A DNA stretch of 64,000 nt, taken from NCBI RefSeq assembly GCF_015207035.1, contig NZ_JADEXQ010000003.1:1-64000 (forward strand), read 5' to 3'. The translations under genes were made by a program, and so were the position numbers. The notes under the pieces were generated by a model that saw nothing but the letters and a program-made list of their open reading frames with translations, was not told where the DNA came from and did no database searches. Below are positions 46,202 to 54,335 of this stretch, one piece after another (position 1 is the stretch's first letter; each line of letters begins with the position of its first letter). The stretch comes from Romeriopsis navalis LEGE 11480. GTDB lineage: Bacteria > Cyanobacteriota > Cyanobacteriia > Leptolyngbyales > Leptolyngbyaceae.

Positions 46202-46984
46202 CTACTCCAGTAGTGAGGTTTGTCTGCCTTGGGTTTCCCAAAAAACGCGTTCAACCTCAGCGCGCTGATACATCAATGTTTTACTGCGGCCGGATATCCG
46301 GGGTTCGAGTCCGGCCAGGTGTAGTTTGCGTTGGGCGATCGCTTGTTTGCAGCCAAATATTTTGGTGACTTCTTGCATCGGCAACCACTGCTTCCCAAAG
46401 CGCTGCAAAAGTTCGGCGTCATTGGTTTCGCAGACTTCCGTTAGCAGCATTTTTGCAAGTAACCAGCAGGCCATGGTGTCCGCGCCTGCGCGGTGCGATC
46501 GCCCCACTTCAAACCCAAAATGTTCAACTAAATTCGGTAAACTACGTGATGGCAAATCTGGCAACATCAGCCGCGAGAAAATCACCGTGCAAAATTGTTC
46601 ATGACTGGGTTTATGAAATGTTTGCCCCTGAAGTTTCAACTCAGCCTTGACGAACGGATAGTCAAACGCCGCATTATGAGCTGTAAAAATGCCAGTTTCT
46701 AATAATGGTAAGCATGCTGGCCAAATTTCAGTGGATTGATCGGCGGATGCGACCATAGCTTGGGAGATGCCTGTAATCCGCGTAATGTGTTCCGGTACAC
46801 GTACACCGGGATTAATCAGGTGTGTGACTTGCTGCTGGATGCCATCTTCCAGATTTGCTTTGATGATTGAGATTTCGATCGCCCGTGCCACAGGTGGTTT
46901 AAATCCCGTGGTTTCTAGGTCAACGATCGTCAAATCGCGTTGAGCCATCTGACGATAAAACGTTAATAGTTCAGTGGATAGCAT
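46202..46984 (-). CDS. DnaQ/PolC-like 3'-5' exonuclease
   Basis: 260 aa from the start MLSTELLTFYRQ at 46984; 14 more codons upstream are open. The DEDD exonuclease fold has Exo I IVDLETTGFKP (Asp, Glu), Exo II TAHNAAFDYPFVKAEL (Asp) and Exo III HRAGADTMACWLL (His, Asp). The C-terminal 70 residues (IFGCKQAIAQRKLHLAGLEP) are not part of the nuclease domain. It resembles the proofreading epsilon-type family but may be a general exonuclease. Stand-alone. Confidence 0.88.
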   Translation of the reverse strand: MLSTELLTFYRQMAQRDLTIVDLETTGFKPPVARAIEISIIKANLEDGIQQQVTHLINPGVRVPEHITRITGISQAMVASADQSTEIWPACLPLLETGIFTAHNAAFDYPFVKAELKLQGQTFHKPSHEQFCTVIFSRLMLPDLPSRSLPNLVEHFGFEVGRSHRAGADTMACWLLAKMLLTEVCETNDAELLQRFGKQWLPMQEVTKIFGCKQAIAQRKLHLAGLEPRISGRSKTLMYQRAEVERVFWETQGRQTSLLE

Positions 46985-47035
46985 TGCACTCAATGAAACT
47001 TTGCACCGGATTAACTTTGGCCGCATTTAACCCAT

Positions 47036-47065
47036 AAAAATGGGATGCTGTTTCCCAGCATCCCA
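47036..47065 (-). terminator. terminator of the RNA helicase gene
   Basis: TGGGATGCTG and CAGCATCCCA form a perfect 10-bp stem around 5 bases, followed on the minus strand by TTTTTATGG. It is the cleanest terminator in the window, about 60 bases past the helicase stop. Confidence 0.9.
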
Positions 47066-47125
47066 TTCAAGTGTTCAGACGATTACACAATCAAGCCGCA
47101 CTGTGCGGTCATCGTGTTCAGCAAT

Positions 47126-48673
47126 TTACTTGCGCTTTACCGGACGGGGTGTTGGGCCAGAGCGACGCGGGCGATCAGAGCCGCCACCGCGATAACCGCC
47201 GCCACCGCCACGGTAGCCGCCACCGCCACCGCCACGACCGCGATAACCATCGCGGCGTCCACGATAACCATCACGACGATAACCGCCACGATCGTTCAGT
47301 TCATCTTCCGTTGGCTCGACGTATTCGTTTGTCCAGCTCGGACGAGTTTTGTCGTAGAAGACTTGCAGCGCGGCGGCGGCAACGGCATGGGACTCATAGC
47401 CTTCTTCTTCGAGCTGCGCCACGATCGGCAAGAATGAAGCCATGCGCTCACCGGCTAAGGCCGCAGTGAGTTGGGTCTTCAGCTTGCTGATTTGCTGTGC
47501 CTCAAGTTCAGCCCGTGTTGGCATCTTGAGTACTTCAAGTTTTTGATTGATGTGGTTTTCCACATCGCGTAGCTTGCGGCGATCGAGGGGATGGACGATC
47601 GAGATCGCGGTACCTTCTTTACCAGCACGGCCGGTTCGACCGACGCGGTGAACGTAGCTGTCGGGGCTATCCGGTAGCTCGAAGTTGATCACATGGCTGA
47701 GGTCATCCACGTGGATACCCCGAGCGGCAATATCCGTGGCCACAATCCATTTCACTTGGTGATTCTTAAACCGTTGGAGCAAGCGTTCTCGCTGACCTTG
47801 GCTCAAGTCGCCGTGGTACTCATCAACGCTATAGCCCGCGCCTTGGAGTTCGCTGGTCAGTTCAGCGGCACTGCGACGTGTTCGGACAAAGATAATAGCC
47901 GAATCCGGTTCTTCGAGTTCCAAGATCGGCTGCAAGCAACGCATCTTGTTCCAACCACGCGGCACCATATAAGCCAATTGGCGAATCCGTGACGGGGATG
48001 CCTTTTGCTGCTTGATCGCGACGTTAACGGGATCGTTCAAGAAACGCGAGATCAACTTGCGAATCGAAGGGTCCATGGTCGCGGAGAAGAAGGCTGTTTG
48101 GCGCTCTTCCGGTGCGCGGCTGAGGATTTTTTCAACGTCTTGGATAAAGCCCATATTGAGCATTTCGTCCGCTTCGTCGAGGACGAACCAGTCAATCTGA
48201 TCAATTTTCAACTCGCCGCGGTTGAGTAAGTCAATCACTCGACCTGGTGTACCGACAGCGATGTGAACGCCCCGGCGCAGACGGCTGATTTGCAAATCGA
48301 TCGACTGACCGCCGTAAATCGGCAAGATCCGCAGGCGACGATCGGTATTGAAGTTCTTCATGGCAGAGCAGACTTGCACGGCCAATTCACGGGTCGGCGT
48401 CAGAATCATCGCTTGCACGTGATTTTGACTGGAGTCAATTTTTTCGAGCATCGGCAGCGAGAACGCTGCGGTTTTACCCGTACCAGTTTGAGCCAAGCCG
48501 ACGACATCGCGACCGGAGAGTAACTGGGGAATTGCCTGTGCCTGAATTGGTGTGGGATTAATGAAGCCCTGGGATTCCAGGTGCTGTAACCGCGCTTCAG
48601 ACAACCCTAAGTCAGCAAATTTGATTTCTTCCTGTTCGGTTGCAGTGTTGTCGGTTTTGGTTTCAACGGTCAT
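47126..48673 (-). CDS. crhR: DEAD-box RNA helicase, CrhR-like
   Basis: 515 aa. All helicase motifs are visible: Q motif PTPIQAQAIP, I AQTGTGKTA, Ia PTRELA, II VLDEADEM, III SAT, and VI HRVGRTGRAG. The tail from about 445 is rich in Arg, Gly and Tyr (DGYRGRGGGGGGYRGG), probably binding RNA. It lies downstream of rimO on the same strand. In Synechocystis rimO-crhR is an operon encoding the redox- and cold-regulated helicase CrhR, so the symbol rests on synteny as well as motifs. The Gly-rich end is longer than I recall for CrhR. Confidence 0.88.
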   Translation of the reverse strand: MTVETKTDNTATEQEEIKFADLGLSEARLQHLESQGFINPTPIQAQAIPQLLSGRDVVGLAQTGTGKTAAFSLPMLEKIDSSQNHVQAMILTPTRELAVQVCSAMKNFNTDRRLRILPIYGGQSIDLQISRLRRGVHIAVGTPGRVIDLLNRGELKIDQIDWFVLDEADEMLNMGFIQDVEKILSRAPEERQTAFFSATMDPSIRKLISRFLNDPVNVAIKQQKASPSRIRQLAYMVPRGWNKMRCLQPILELEEPDSAIIFVRTRRSAAELTSELQGAGYSVDEYHGDLSQGQRERLLQRFKNHQVKWIVATDIAARGIHVDDLSHVINFELPDSPDSYVHRVGRTGRAGKEGTAISIVHPLDRRKLRDVENHINQKLEVLKMPTRAELEAQQISKLKTQLTAALAGERMASFLPIVAQLEEEGYESHAVAAAALQVFYDKTRPSWTNEYVEPTEDELNDRGGYRRDGYRGRRDGYRGRGGGGGGYRGGGGGYRGGGSDRPRRSGPTPRPVKRK

Positions 48674-48881
48674 GGATAACTTACTCGTTAGAAAAGGATA
48701 GGTGAAACATGATTGAGCGATCGGCCCTAGCCTAAGGTGGGACTAATATATATGAGCTGATGAAAATTGCAAGAACAAAAGTTGTATGACCAAAGTTGTT
48801 ATGACAATTGACGTAGCTAAAACGAATTCGCTCTTTTTTATCAGTGGACGCGCTGCCTAGGACGCGTCAACGGCTATCGGC

Positions 48882-50243
48882 TTAAGTTGTAGCGACAGCC
48901 AGCGGTTGATGCGCCATGAGATCAGCTGCCGTCGCTACTTTCCCGTAAAGGTCGTAAACATCAGCATCTTCAATCAGCACCGGCACCAGTGCGCCAAGGG
49001 AGGCGGCTCCTTCGACATACACTAGGCCGTCAACATCCGGCGCAAAACGTGTCGATCGCCCAATCAATTGACCCGTTGCCGGGTTTTCCTGTTCGATTAA
49101 CACATCAACGACTCGGCCAATCTGCGCCCGATTTTTCTTCAGAGAAATCGGCTGTTGCACTTGCATCAGAGCATCTCGGCGGGCCTCCATCACTTCCTGG
49201 CGAAGTTGGTTAGGCAAGTCGAAGGCGGGGGTACCCTCCTCCGGGGAGAAGGTGAACACACCCACATGATCAAATTCATGCCGACGCACAAACTCGATCA
49301 AATGTTGAAAGTGATCGTTCGTTTCGCCTGGGAAACCAACGATAAAGGTCGTCCGCATTACAGCATTCGGAAGCGCCGCTTTGAGCTTCTCCATGATGTT
49401 GTCGTTGACCTGTCCCTGCCAGGGGCGATTCATCGATCGCAAAACCTCTGGATGGGAGTGCTGTAGCGGCAAATCCAAGTACGGAATGAAGTTCGAGGTT
49501 TCTTGGATGGCCTGAATAACTTTGGGGGTAAGACCCGTGGGATAAGCGTAATGCATTCGCACCCAGGGAATATCCACTTGGCCCAGTGCGCGAATCAACT
49601 CATCTAACTTGGGTTGACCGTAAATGTCAACACCATAATTTGTGGTGATTTGAGAAATCAAGATGACTTCTTGCACACCTTCGCTGGCCAGCTGTGTGAC
49701 TTCCGCCACGATCGATTCGATCGTCCGGGATCGCTGGTTGCCACGCAGGTGGGGGATGATGCAGAAGGCGCAACGATAGTCACAGCCTTCAGCCACCCGC
49801 ACATAGGCCACACCCTCACTGGTGGTGCGATAGCGCGGGATCGTTTCATCAGCAATGTAGGTTGGTTCAGCGGAAACTTCTTTGACCCGTTCCCCTGATT
49901 CTGCCCGCTCGACGACATCAACAATCTTGTGATAGTCACCAGTGCCAACTAACGCGACAGCTTCCGGCAACTCTTCCAAAAGCTCATCCTGGAAGTGCTG
50001 GGCCATGCAGCCGGTAATTACAATTTTCTTATCCGCTTCCGCTAACTCCACTAACGTGCGGACTGATTCTTCCCGTGCATCCTGAATAAAGCTACAAGTG
50101 TTGACAATAACGTAGTCTGCTAACTCTTCATTGCCATCAACTTCGTAACCCGCTTGCACCAGCAAGCCCAACATATGTTCAGTATCAATTCGATTTTTTT
50201 CACATCCCAAGTGGGATACGGCGATCGTCGGGCGATTCCCCAT
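48882..50243 (-). CDS. rimO: ribosomal protein S12 methylthiotransferase
   Basis: 453 aa radical-SAM enzyme that methylthiolates Asp88 of ribosomal protein S12. The N-terminal UPF0004 domain has [16 protein letters not shown] and [14 protein letters not shown] with Cys ligands of one cluster. The radical SAM motif [11 protein letters not shown] binds the second cluster. A C-terminal TRAM domain follows ([14 protein letters not shown]...). KNRIDTE at the start separates RimO from MiaB. Followed by the helicase gene after 208 bases. Confidence 0.96.
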   Translation of the reverse strand: MGNRPTIAVSHLGCEKNRIDTEHMLGLLVQAGYEVDGNEELADYVIVNTCSFIQDAREESVRTLVELAEADKKIVITGCMAQHFQDELLEELPEAVALVGTGDYHKIVDVVERAESGERVKEVSAEPTYIADETIPRYRTTSEGVAYVRVAEGCDYRCAFCIIPHLRGNQRSRTIESIVAEVTQLASEGVQEVILISQITTNYGVDIYGQPKLDELIRALGQVDIPWVRMHYAYPTGLTPKVIQAIQETSNFIPYLDLPLQHSHPEVLRSMNRPWQGQVNDNIMEKLKAALPNAVMRTTFIVGFPGETNDHFQHLIEFVRRHEFDHVGVFTFSPEEGTPAFDLPNQLRQEVMEARRDALMQVQQPISLKKNRAQIGRVVDVLIEQENPATGQLIGRSTRFAPDVDGLVYVEGAASLGALVPVLIEDADVYDLYGKVATAADLMAHQPLAVATT

Positions 50244-50578
50244 GTATTACTAACCCTAAGGTAAACTTGTCGTTGAACTTCGGTTGTCGAACCAATTAAC
50301 TAATCTATCAAGCTGATAAACCAATTAATCAGCAGTCAAGCCAATGCAGCGATCGTTCCAACAGACTGTTTAACCTTTCGGATCACGCGGAGGCGAGCGT
50401 AACACCCATCCACCGCAGCCAATTGCAACCGCTTGTTTTTCTAACTCGATAGTCTCTATCTTAACGTAATTTTACGTTTTTACAATCCGTAACAGAAAGT
50501 AATTTTGGCAAAAGTCAGGATTCCATTAAATTCCTGCTGTTCAATTCAGTGCCGTTTAACACTTTAGCGCGTTTTACC
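50244..50578. other. divergent region between rimO and the GTPase gene
   Basis: About 335 bases, AT-rich. It contains a perfect palindrome at 50463-50478 and the repeated word ACCAATTAA near 50290 and 50320. It must carry both promoters. No gene is seen. Confidence 0.4.
50463..50478. promoter_or_regulatory. perfect 7-bp-arm palindrome (operator candidate)
   Basis: AACGTAA-TT-TTACGTT, followed by a T-rich stretch, about 100 bases upstream of the GTPase gene. It has the shape of a dimeric regulator site; the regulator is unknown. Confidence 0.35.
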
Positions 50579-52576
50579 ATGATTAGGCTGGCAACTTGGC
50601 AATGGGCCGTTTTGGGTACCCCGATCGTCACCGTTGGGTTATTTTTGCTGGTGGCCGCTGGGGTACAAATTCATACTTGGCATCTGAGTTGGATCTGGGC
50701 ATTGTTCGGCGTGAGCTTTGTGGGTTGGCGTTTGCTGCTAGTCAAATGGACCCAGCCAGCCATGGCGGAGCTGGATGATTTGGTGGCGGAGATTGCCGCC
50801 GATCTGCCGGCTGCGCCGCAGGCGTCGGCGCAGCCAGGGGATACACAAGCGGCCCAAGCGGAAGCGATGCTCCAGGAAATCCTGCGGGAGTCACGGCTTG
50901 ATCCCCCGGTTTGGGCCGATTGGAATGCCTTTTGGCGGCGATGTTTGAGCTTGATTAGCGCGATCGCCCAGATCTACAAGCCGGAAGCGAAGCAGCCGTT
51001 GCTGAATATTTATGTTCCCCAGGCTTATACGTTATTGCGGGGGACGATCGATGACATGGATGAATGGCTAGAGCGGATGTCGCCGGTGCTCAACCAAGTG
51101 ACGATCGAGCAAGCCCTGCAAGCCTATGAAATTTACCAAAAGCTCCAACCGACTGCCCGCAAAATGCTCCAGGCTTGGGGCTGGGCCCGGTGGTTGCTCA
51201 ATCCGATTGCGGCGGCGGCAAATGTGGCAACTAAGGGCGCTCGCACCAAGGCGACGCAGGAATTGCTAGGGAATTTTAACCAGCTAGCGCGGGAAACTGT
51301 TTTGCGTAATTTAGCGCAGCAGGCCATTTTGCTCTATAGCGGTCAGACCGATCGGTTCACCCCGGATTCTTCAGAGTCCTCCCCAGCCTTAACGGTTTTG
51401 CCCCAGCGGCGGTCAGCTCCAGCGGCTCAATTGCCTTCGAGCCAGTTGCCGCAAACGCCATCGCGGTCTACGGTTGCGCCATCGCCGTCACCGATGCCGC
51501 AAACGGTTCAGATGCAGTCGATTCAAGATCTACTGCTACAAGCAAGCCCGCCGGAAAAGCTGGCGCAGGCACCGGTGAATCTGCTGCTGATTGGGCGGAC
51601 GGGGGCGGGCAAAAGTAGTTTGATCAATACCCTGTTTGTCGAACCGGTGGCCCAGGTTGATGTGTTACCGAGCACCGATCGGTTGCAAGATTATCAGTGG
51701 CAGGCGAAGACCGGTGAGTCTTTAGTGCTTTGGGATACGCCGGGTTATGAGCAAGTGGGTCAGCCCGAATTTCGGGATCTGGTGTTGCAACAAGCGGCGC
51801 AAGCCGATGTCCTACTGCTGGTTACGCCAGCTTTGGATCCCGCGCTACAAATGGATGTGGATTGTTTACAAGCGCTCAAAGCAGTAGCCCCAAATTTGCC
51901 GACGATTGCGGTTGTGACCCAAGTTGATCGATTGCGTCCGCTGCGGGAATGGCAGCCTCCCTATGACTGGCGCATCGGCGATCGGCCGAAGGAGCGTAGC
52001 ATCCGTGATGCGATCGATTATCGCTTGCAGACGTTGGCCCAGATTGAGTTGATTTTGCCTGTGGTAAATGGTTCGGAGCAAATTTTGGCTTGGGGGTTTG
52101 ATGAATTATCCGCTGCGATTCTGCAATTGCTTGATCCCGCTAAACAACAGCGGCTGGCCCGGTTTTTCCAAAGTCTGGAAGCCCGAACCGTGGCAGCAGC
52201 GAATTTAATCGATCGCTATACCTTCCAGATGACGACGCAACAGGGCCTCGCAACCTTTCTGAAAAGCCCTGTGCTGCAATTGATCGCCACCCTTTCGACG
52301 GGCAATCCTTCCCTGGCCGTAGTGCTGGCGGAACAAATCCCGATTGAACAATTGCCACTCGTGATTGGCAAGGCGCAGTTGGCCTACGATCTCTATAACC
52401 TGATCCAACCCCCTAGCCGGTTTGAATTACCCGTGATCTGGCCGCTGTTAATTGATCAGCGCGATCGCCCAGATCGCAATGCGAAAGCCTTTGGCTACGT
52501 CCTAATTGAGTATTGGGCAAAATCGCTGACGGCGGCGCAACTCGCCGATAACTTCAAACAATCACTTGATCGCTAA
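50579..52576 (+). CDS. membrane-anchored Era-like GTPase
   Basis: 665 aa from the ATG at 50579 (a GTG frame from 50549 adds 10 codons). Two membrane segments lie in the first 65 residues. A helical region of about 190 residues comes next, then a Pro/Ser/Gln linker. The G domain follows: G1 IGRTGAGKSSLINTLF near 338, a G2 Thr, G3 WDTPGYEQVG and G4 VVTQVDRLRP. A final helical part continues for 200 residues. The TRAFAC/Era type is clear. I recall similar proteins in cyanobacteria with no assigned role; membrane remodelling or stress is possible. Divergent from rimO. Confidence 0.8.
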   Translation: MIRLATWQWAVLGTPIVTVGLFLLVAAGVQIHTWHLSWIWALFGVSFVGWRLLLVKWTQPAMAELDDLVAEIAADLPAAPQASAQPGDTQAAQAEAMLQEILRESRLDPPVWADWNAFWRRCLSLISAIAQIYKPEAKQPLLNIYVPQAYTLLRGTIDDMDEWLERMSPVLNQVTIEQALQAYEIYQKLQPTARKMLQAWGWARWLLNPIAAAANVATKGARTKATQELLGNFNQLARETVLRNLAQQAILLYSGQTDRFTPDSSESSPALTVLPQRRSAPAAQLPSSQLPQTPSRSTVAPSPSPMPQTVQMQSIQDLLLQASPPEKLAQAPVNLLLIGRTGAGKSSLINTLFVEPVAQVDVLPSTDRLQDYQWQAKTGESLVLWDTPGYEQVGQPEFRDLVLQQAAQADVLLLVTPALDPALQMDVDCLQALKAVAPNLPTIAVVTQVDRLRPLREWQPPYDWRIGDRPKERSIRDAIDYRLQTLAQIELILPVVNGSEQILAWGFDELSAAILQLLDPAKQQRLARFFQSLEARTVAAANLIDRYTFQMTTQQGLATFLKSPVLQLIATLSTGNPSLAVVLAEQIPIEQLPLVIGKAQLAYDLYNLIQPPSRFELPVIWPLLIDQRDRPDRNAKAFGYVLIEYWAKSLTAAQLADNFKQSLDR

Positions 52577-52741
52577 ATCCTTGGTCTCTGTGCGGATTGC
52601 GACAGATGGCTGGTGTTATCGGTGTGCTGCAATTCCCAATCCTGGCCAGAAAATCCATGCTATAAGGGTGCATGCTGCCCTCTGCGTGGGCACAATACTA
52701 AGCAAAGTCATTGTTTTATAAGTACTCCAACAGAGCGAATC

Positions 52742-53119
52742 ATGTCTCTCGATCAACTTAAGCCGGCTGCCGCTCCACAATGTGGTGTCTACGTGCCCTA
52801 CTACCCTCAGGCCCAGAAAAAGCAAATTCTCCCCTTCGCAATTAGTTTGTTTCAGCAGGGGTCGCTTGAAGGTATTCGGACGATCGAGGGAGGCGAGAGT
52901 ATTCCATTTATCGCCACCTGGAATATTTCGACGTTACCAGCAGATTTATGCCGTTGTCGGATCCAGTTTGATGGAAATGCCGAATTAGGCTACGAAGTGA
53001 TGCTGGCGAACTTTGAGTTTGTGGATTTCTTGATTGAGATGATCATGAACTTCAAACGTACACGTGCGGCGGATTTTTCCCAGAATTTCTATCGTAAGCT
53101 GTTGCGTTTGGACGATTAG
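52742..53119 (+). CDS. ebsA: EbsA-family protein (type IV pilus / biofilm)
   Basis: 125 aa from the ATG at 52742 (MSLDQLKP); the longer open frame from 52613 is Cys-rich nonsense. The sequence LPFAISLFQQGSLEGIRTIE, GESIPFIATWNI, CRIQFDGNAELGYEVMLA and the end QNFYRKLLRLDD match what I remember of EbsA. In Synechococcus elongatus that protein is needed for type IV pilus assembly and biofilm self-suppression, and it binds the pilus motor. Soluble, no signal peptide. Followed by the DRTGG gene after 83 bases on the same strand. Confidence 0.78.
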   Translation: MSLDQLKPAAAPQCGVYVPYYPQAQKKQILPFAISLFQQGSLEGIRTIEGGESIPFIATWNISTLPADLCRCRIQFDGNAELGYEVMLANFEFVDFLIEMIMNFKRTRAADFSQNFYRKLLRLDD

Positions 53120-53202
53120 TTTTTGCGGCATCGCCCACCCCTCGTTCTAAAATTAATTCCAGTGTCGATTGTTGGCACCTCAACCTCAATTGGAGCGATC
53201 GT

Positions 53203-54270
53203 GTGATGGGCTTGGCGAAGTATTTGGTGATTGGTTCATTTGAGGCATACAGCGGTAAGTCGGCCATCACTTTAGGTATTGCCCATCAGCTGAAGCAGAA
53301 AGGTTTAGATATTGCTTACGGTAAGCCGTTGGGTGGTGATTCGCTTGATCCAAAGCGGGATGCGCGGGATGCCGATGTAGAATTTATCGCGCAAACCTTG
53401 GAGCTCGACCAATCGCGGATTCAACCCGCATTGCTCAAGTTAGATAATGCGACTTTGGATCGATATTTAGCGAATCCTGATACGACTGATTACCAGGCTC
53501 AACTCAAACAAAATGTTCAAAGTCAGGCGGGCGATCGGGTGATTTTGGAAGGCCCGGGGGGAATGAACCAGGGCCGTTTATTTGGCTTGTCCTTGCCCCA
53601 GATCGCGGAAGCCGTTGATGGCGCGGTTTTGCTGGTGGCCAAGCACCGCTCGACGTTGCTTGATCGTTTGTTGGCGGCCAAGCAACAGCTTGGGGATCGC
53701 TTGGTTGGGGTGGTGATTAATGATGTACCCCAGGATCGATTTGCCGCGATCAATACAGAACTGCGCGAATTTCTGGAGCAGCGCGGGATTGCGGTCCTGG
53801 GGGTGTTACCCCATAGCTCTCTACTGCAGAGTGTCAGCGTCGATGAAATTGTCCGATTGCTGAATGCGGAAGTGTTGTGTCAGAGTGCCCGGACTGATGC
53901 GATGGTTGAAAGTTTGGTAATTGGCGCAATGAACGTTAATTCGGCGCTGAAGTATTTCCGACAGCGGCACAATATGGCCGTGGTCACGGGTGGCGATCGC
54001 ACGGATTTACAGCTAGCCGCCCTTGAAACCTCGACGCAATGCTTGATTTTGACGGGGCATTTGGCCCCCAGCAAAGAGATTTTGGCGCGGGCGGAAGAGA
54101 TGGAAATTGCTCTGCTGTCCGTTGATCTCGATACCTTGACCACGGTGGAAATTGTCGATCGAGCCTTTGGCCGGGTGCGGCTAAATGAGCCGATTAAGGT
54201 TGAATGTATCTGCCAGATGGCGGCGGAGCATTTGGACAGCGATCGGCTGCTGGAACTCTGGCAGGCATAG
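53203..54270 (+). CDS. DRTGG-domain, BioD-like P-loop protein (phosphotransacetylase-family)
   Basis: 355 aa. The N-terminal half is a dethiobiotin-synthetase-like P-loop domain (IGSFEAYSGKSAITLGIAH; KPLGGD; ILEGPGGMNQG). The C-terminal half is a DRTGG domain (IGAMNVNSALKYF, VTGGDRTDLQLAALET). This layout equals the N-terminal part of the long Pta proteins without the catalytic phosphotransacetylase domain, so the enzyme activity is absent and a regulatory role is likely. Start may be GTG 53203 or ATG 53206 (GGAG at 53192). Confidence 0.85.
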   Translation: MMGLAKYLVIGSFEAYSGKSAITLGIAHQLKQKGLDIAYGKPLGGDSLDPKRDARDADVEFIAQTLELDQSRIQPALLKLDNATLDRYLANPDTTDYQAQLKQNVQSQAGDRVILEGPGGMNQGRLFGLSLPQIAEAVDGAVLLVAKHRSTLLDRLLAAKQQLGDRLVGVVINDVPQDRFAAINTELREFLEQRGIAVLGVLPHSSLLQSVSVDEIVRLLNAEVLCQSARTDAMVESLVIGAMNVNSALKYFRQRHNMAVVTGGDRTDLQLAALETSTQCLILTGHLAPSKEILARAEEMEIALLSVDLDTLTTVEIVDRAFGRVRLNEPIKVECICQMAAEHLDSDRLLELWQA

Positions 54271-54335
54271 CCAGCGAGTGGTGATGACTGAACAAAGCGC
54301 TTGGTGCAACAACACCAATTTGCTGGATGCTATGG

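Noticed and set aside
46290-46325. tRNA T-loop-like GGTTCGAGTCC
   Set aside because: It lies inside the exonuclease gene and no acceptor stem, D arm or anticodon arm can be fitted around it.
47045-47469. Arg/His- or Ala/Thr-repeat open frames on the plus strand
   Set aside because: They are antisense to the Gly/Arg tail of the RNA helicase; the repeats are a mirror of the RGG codons.
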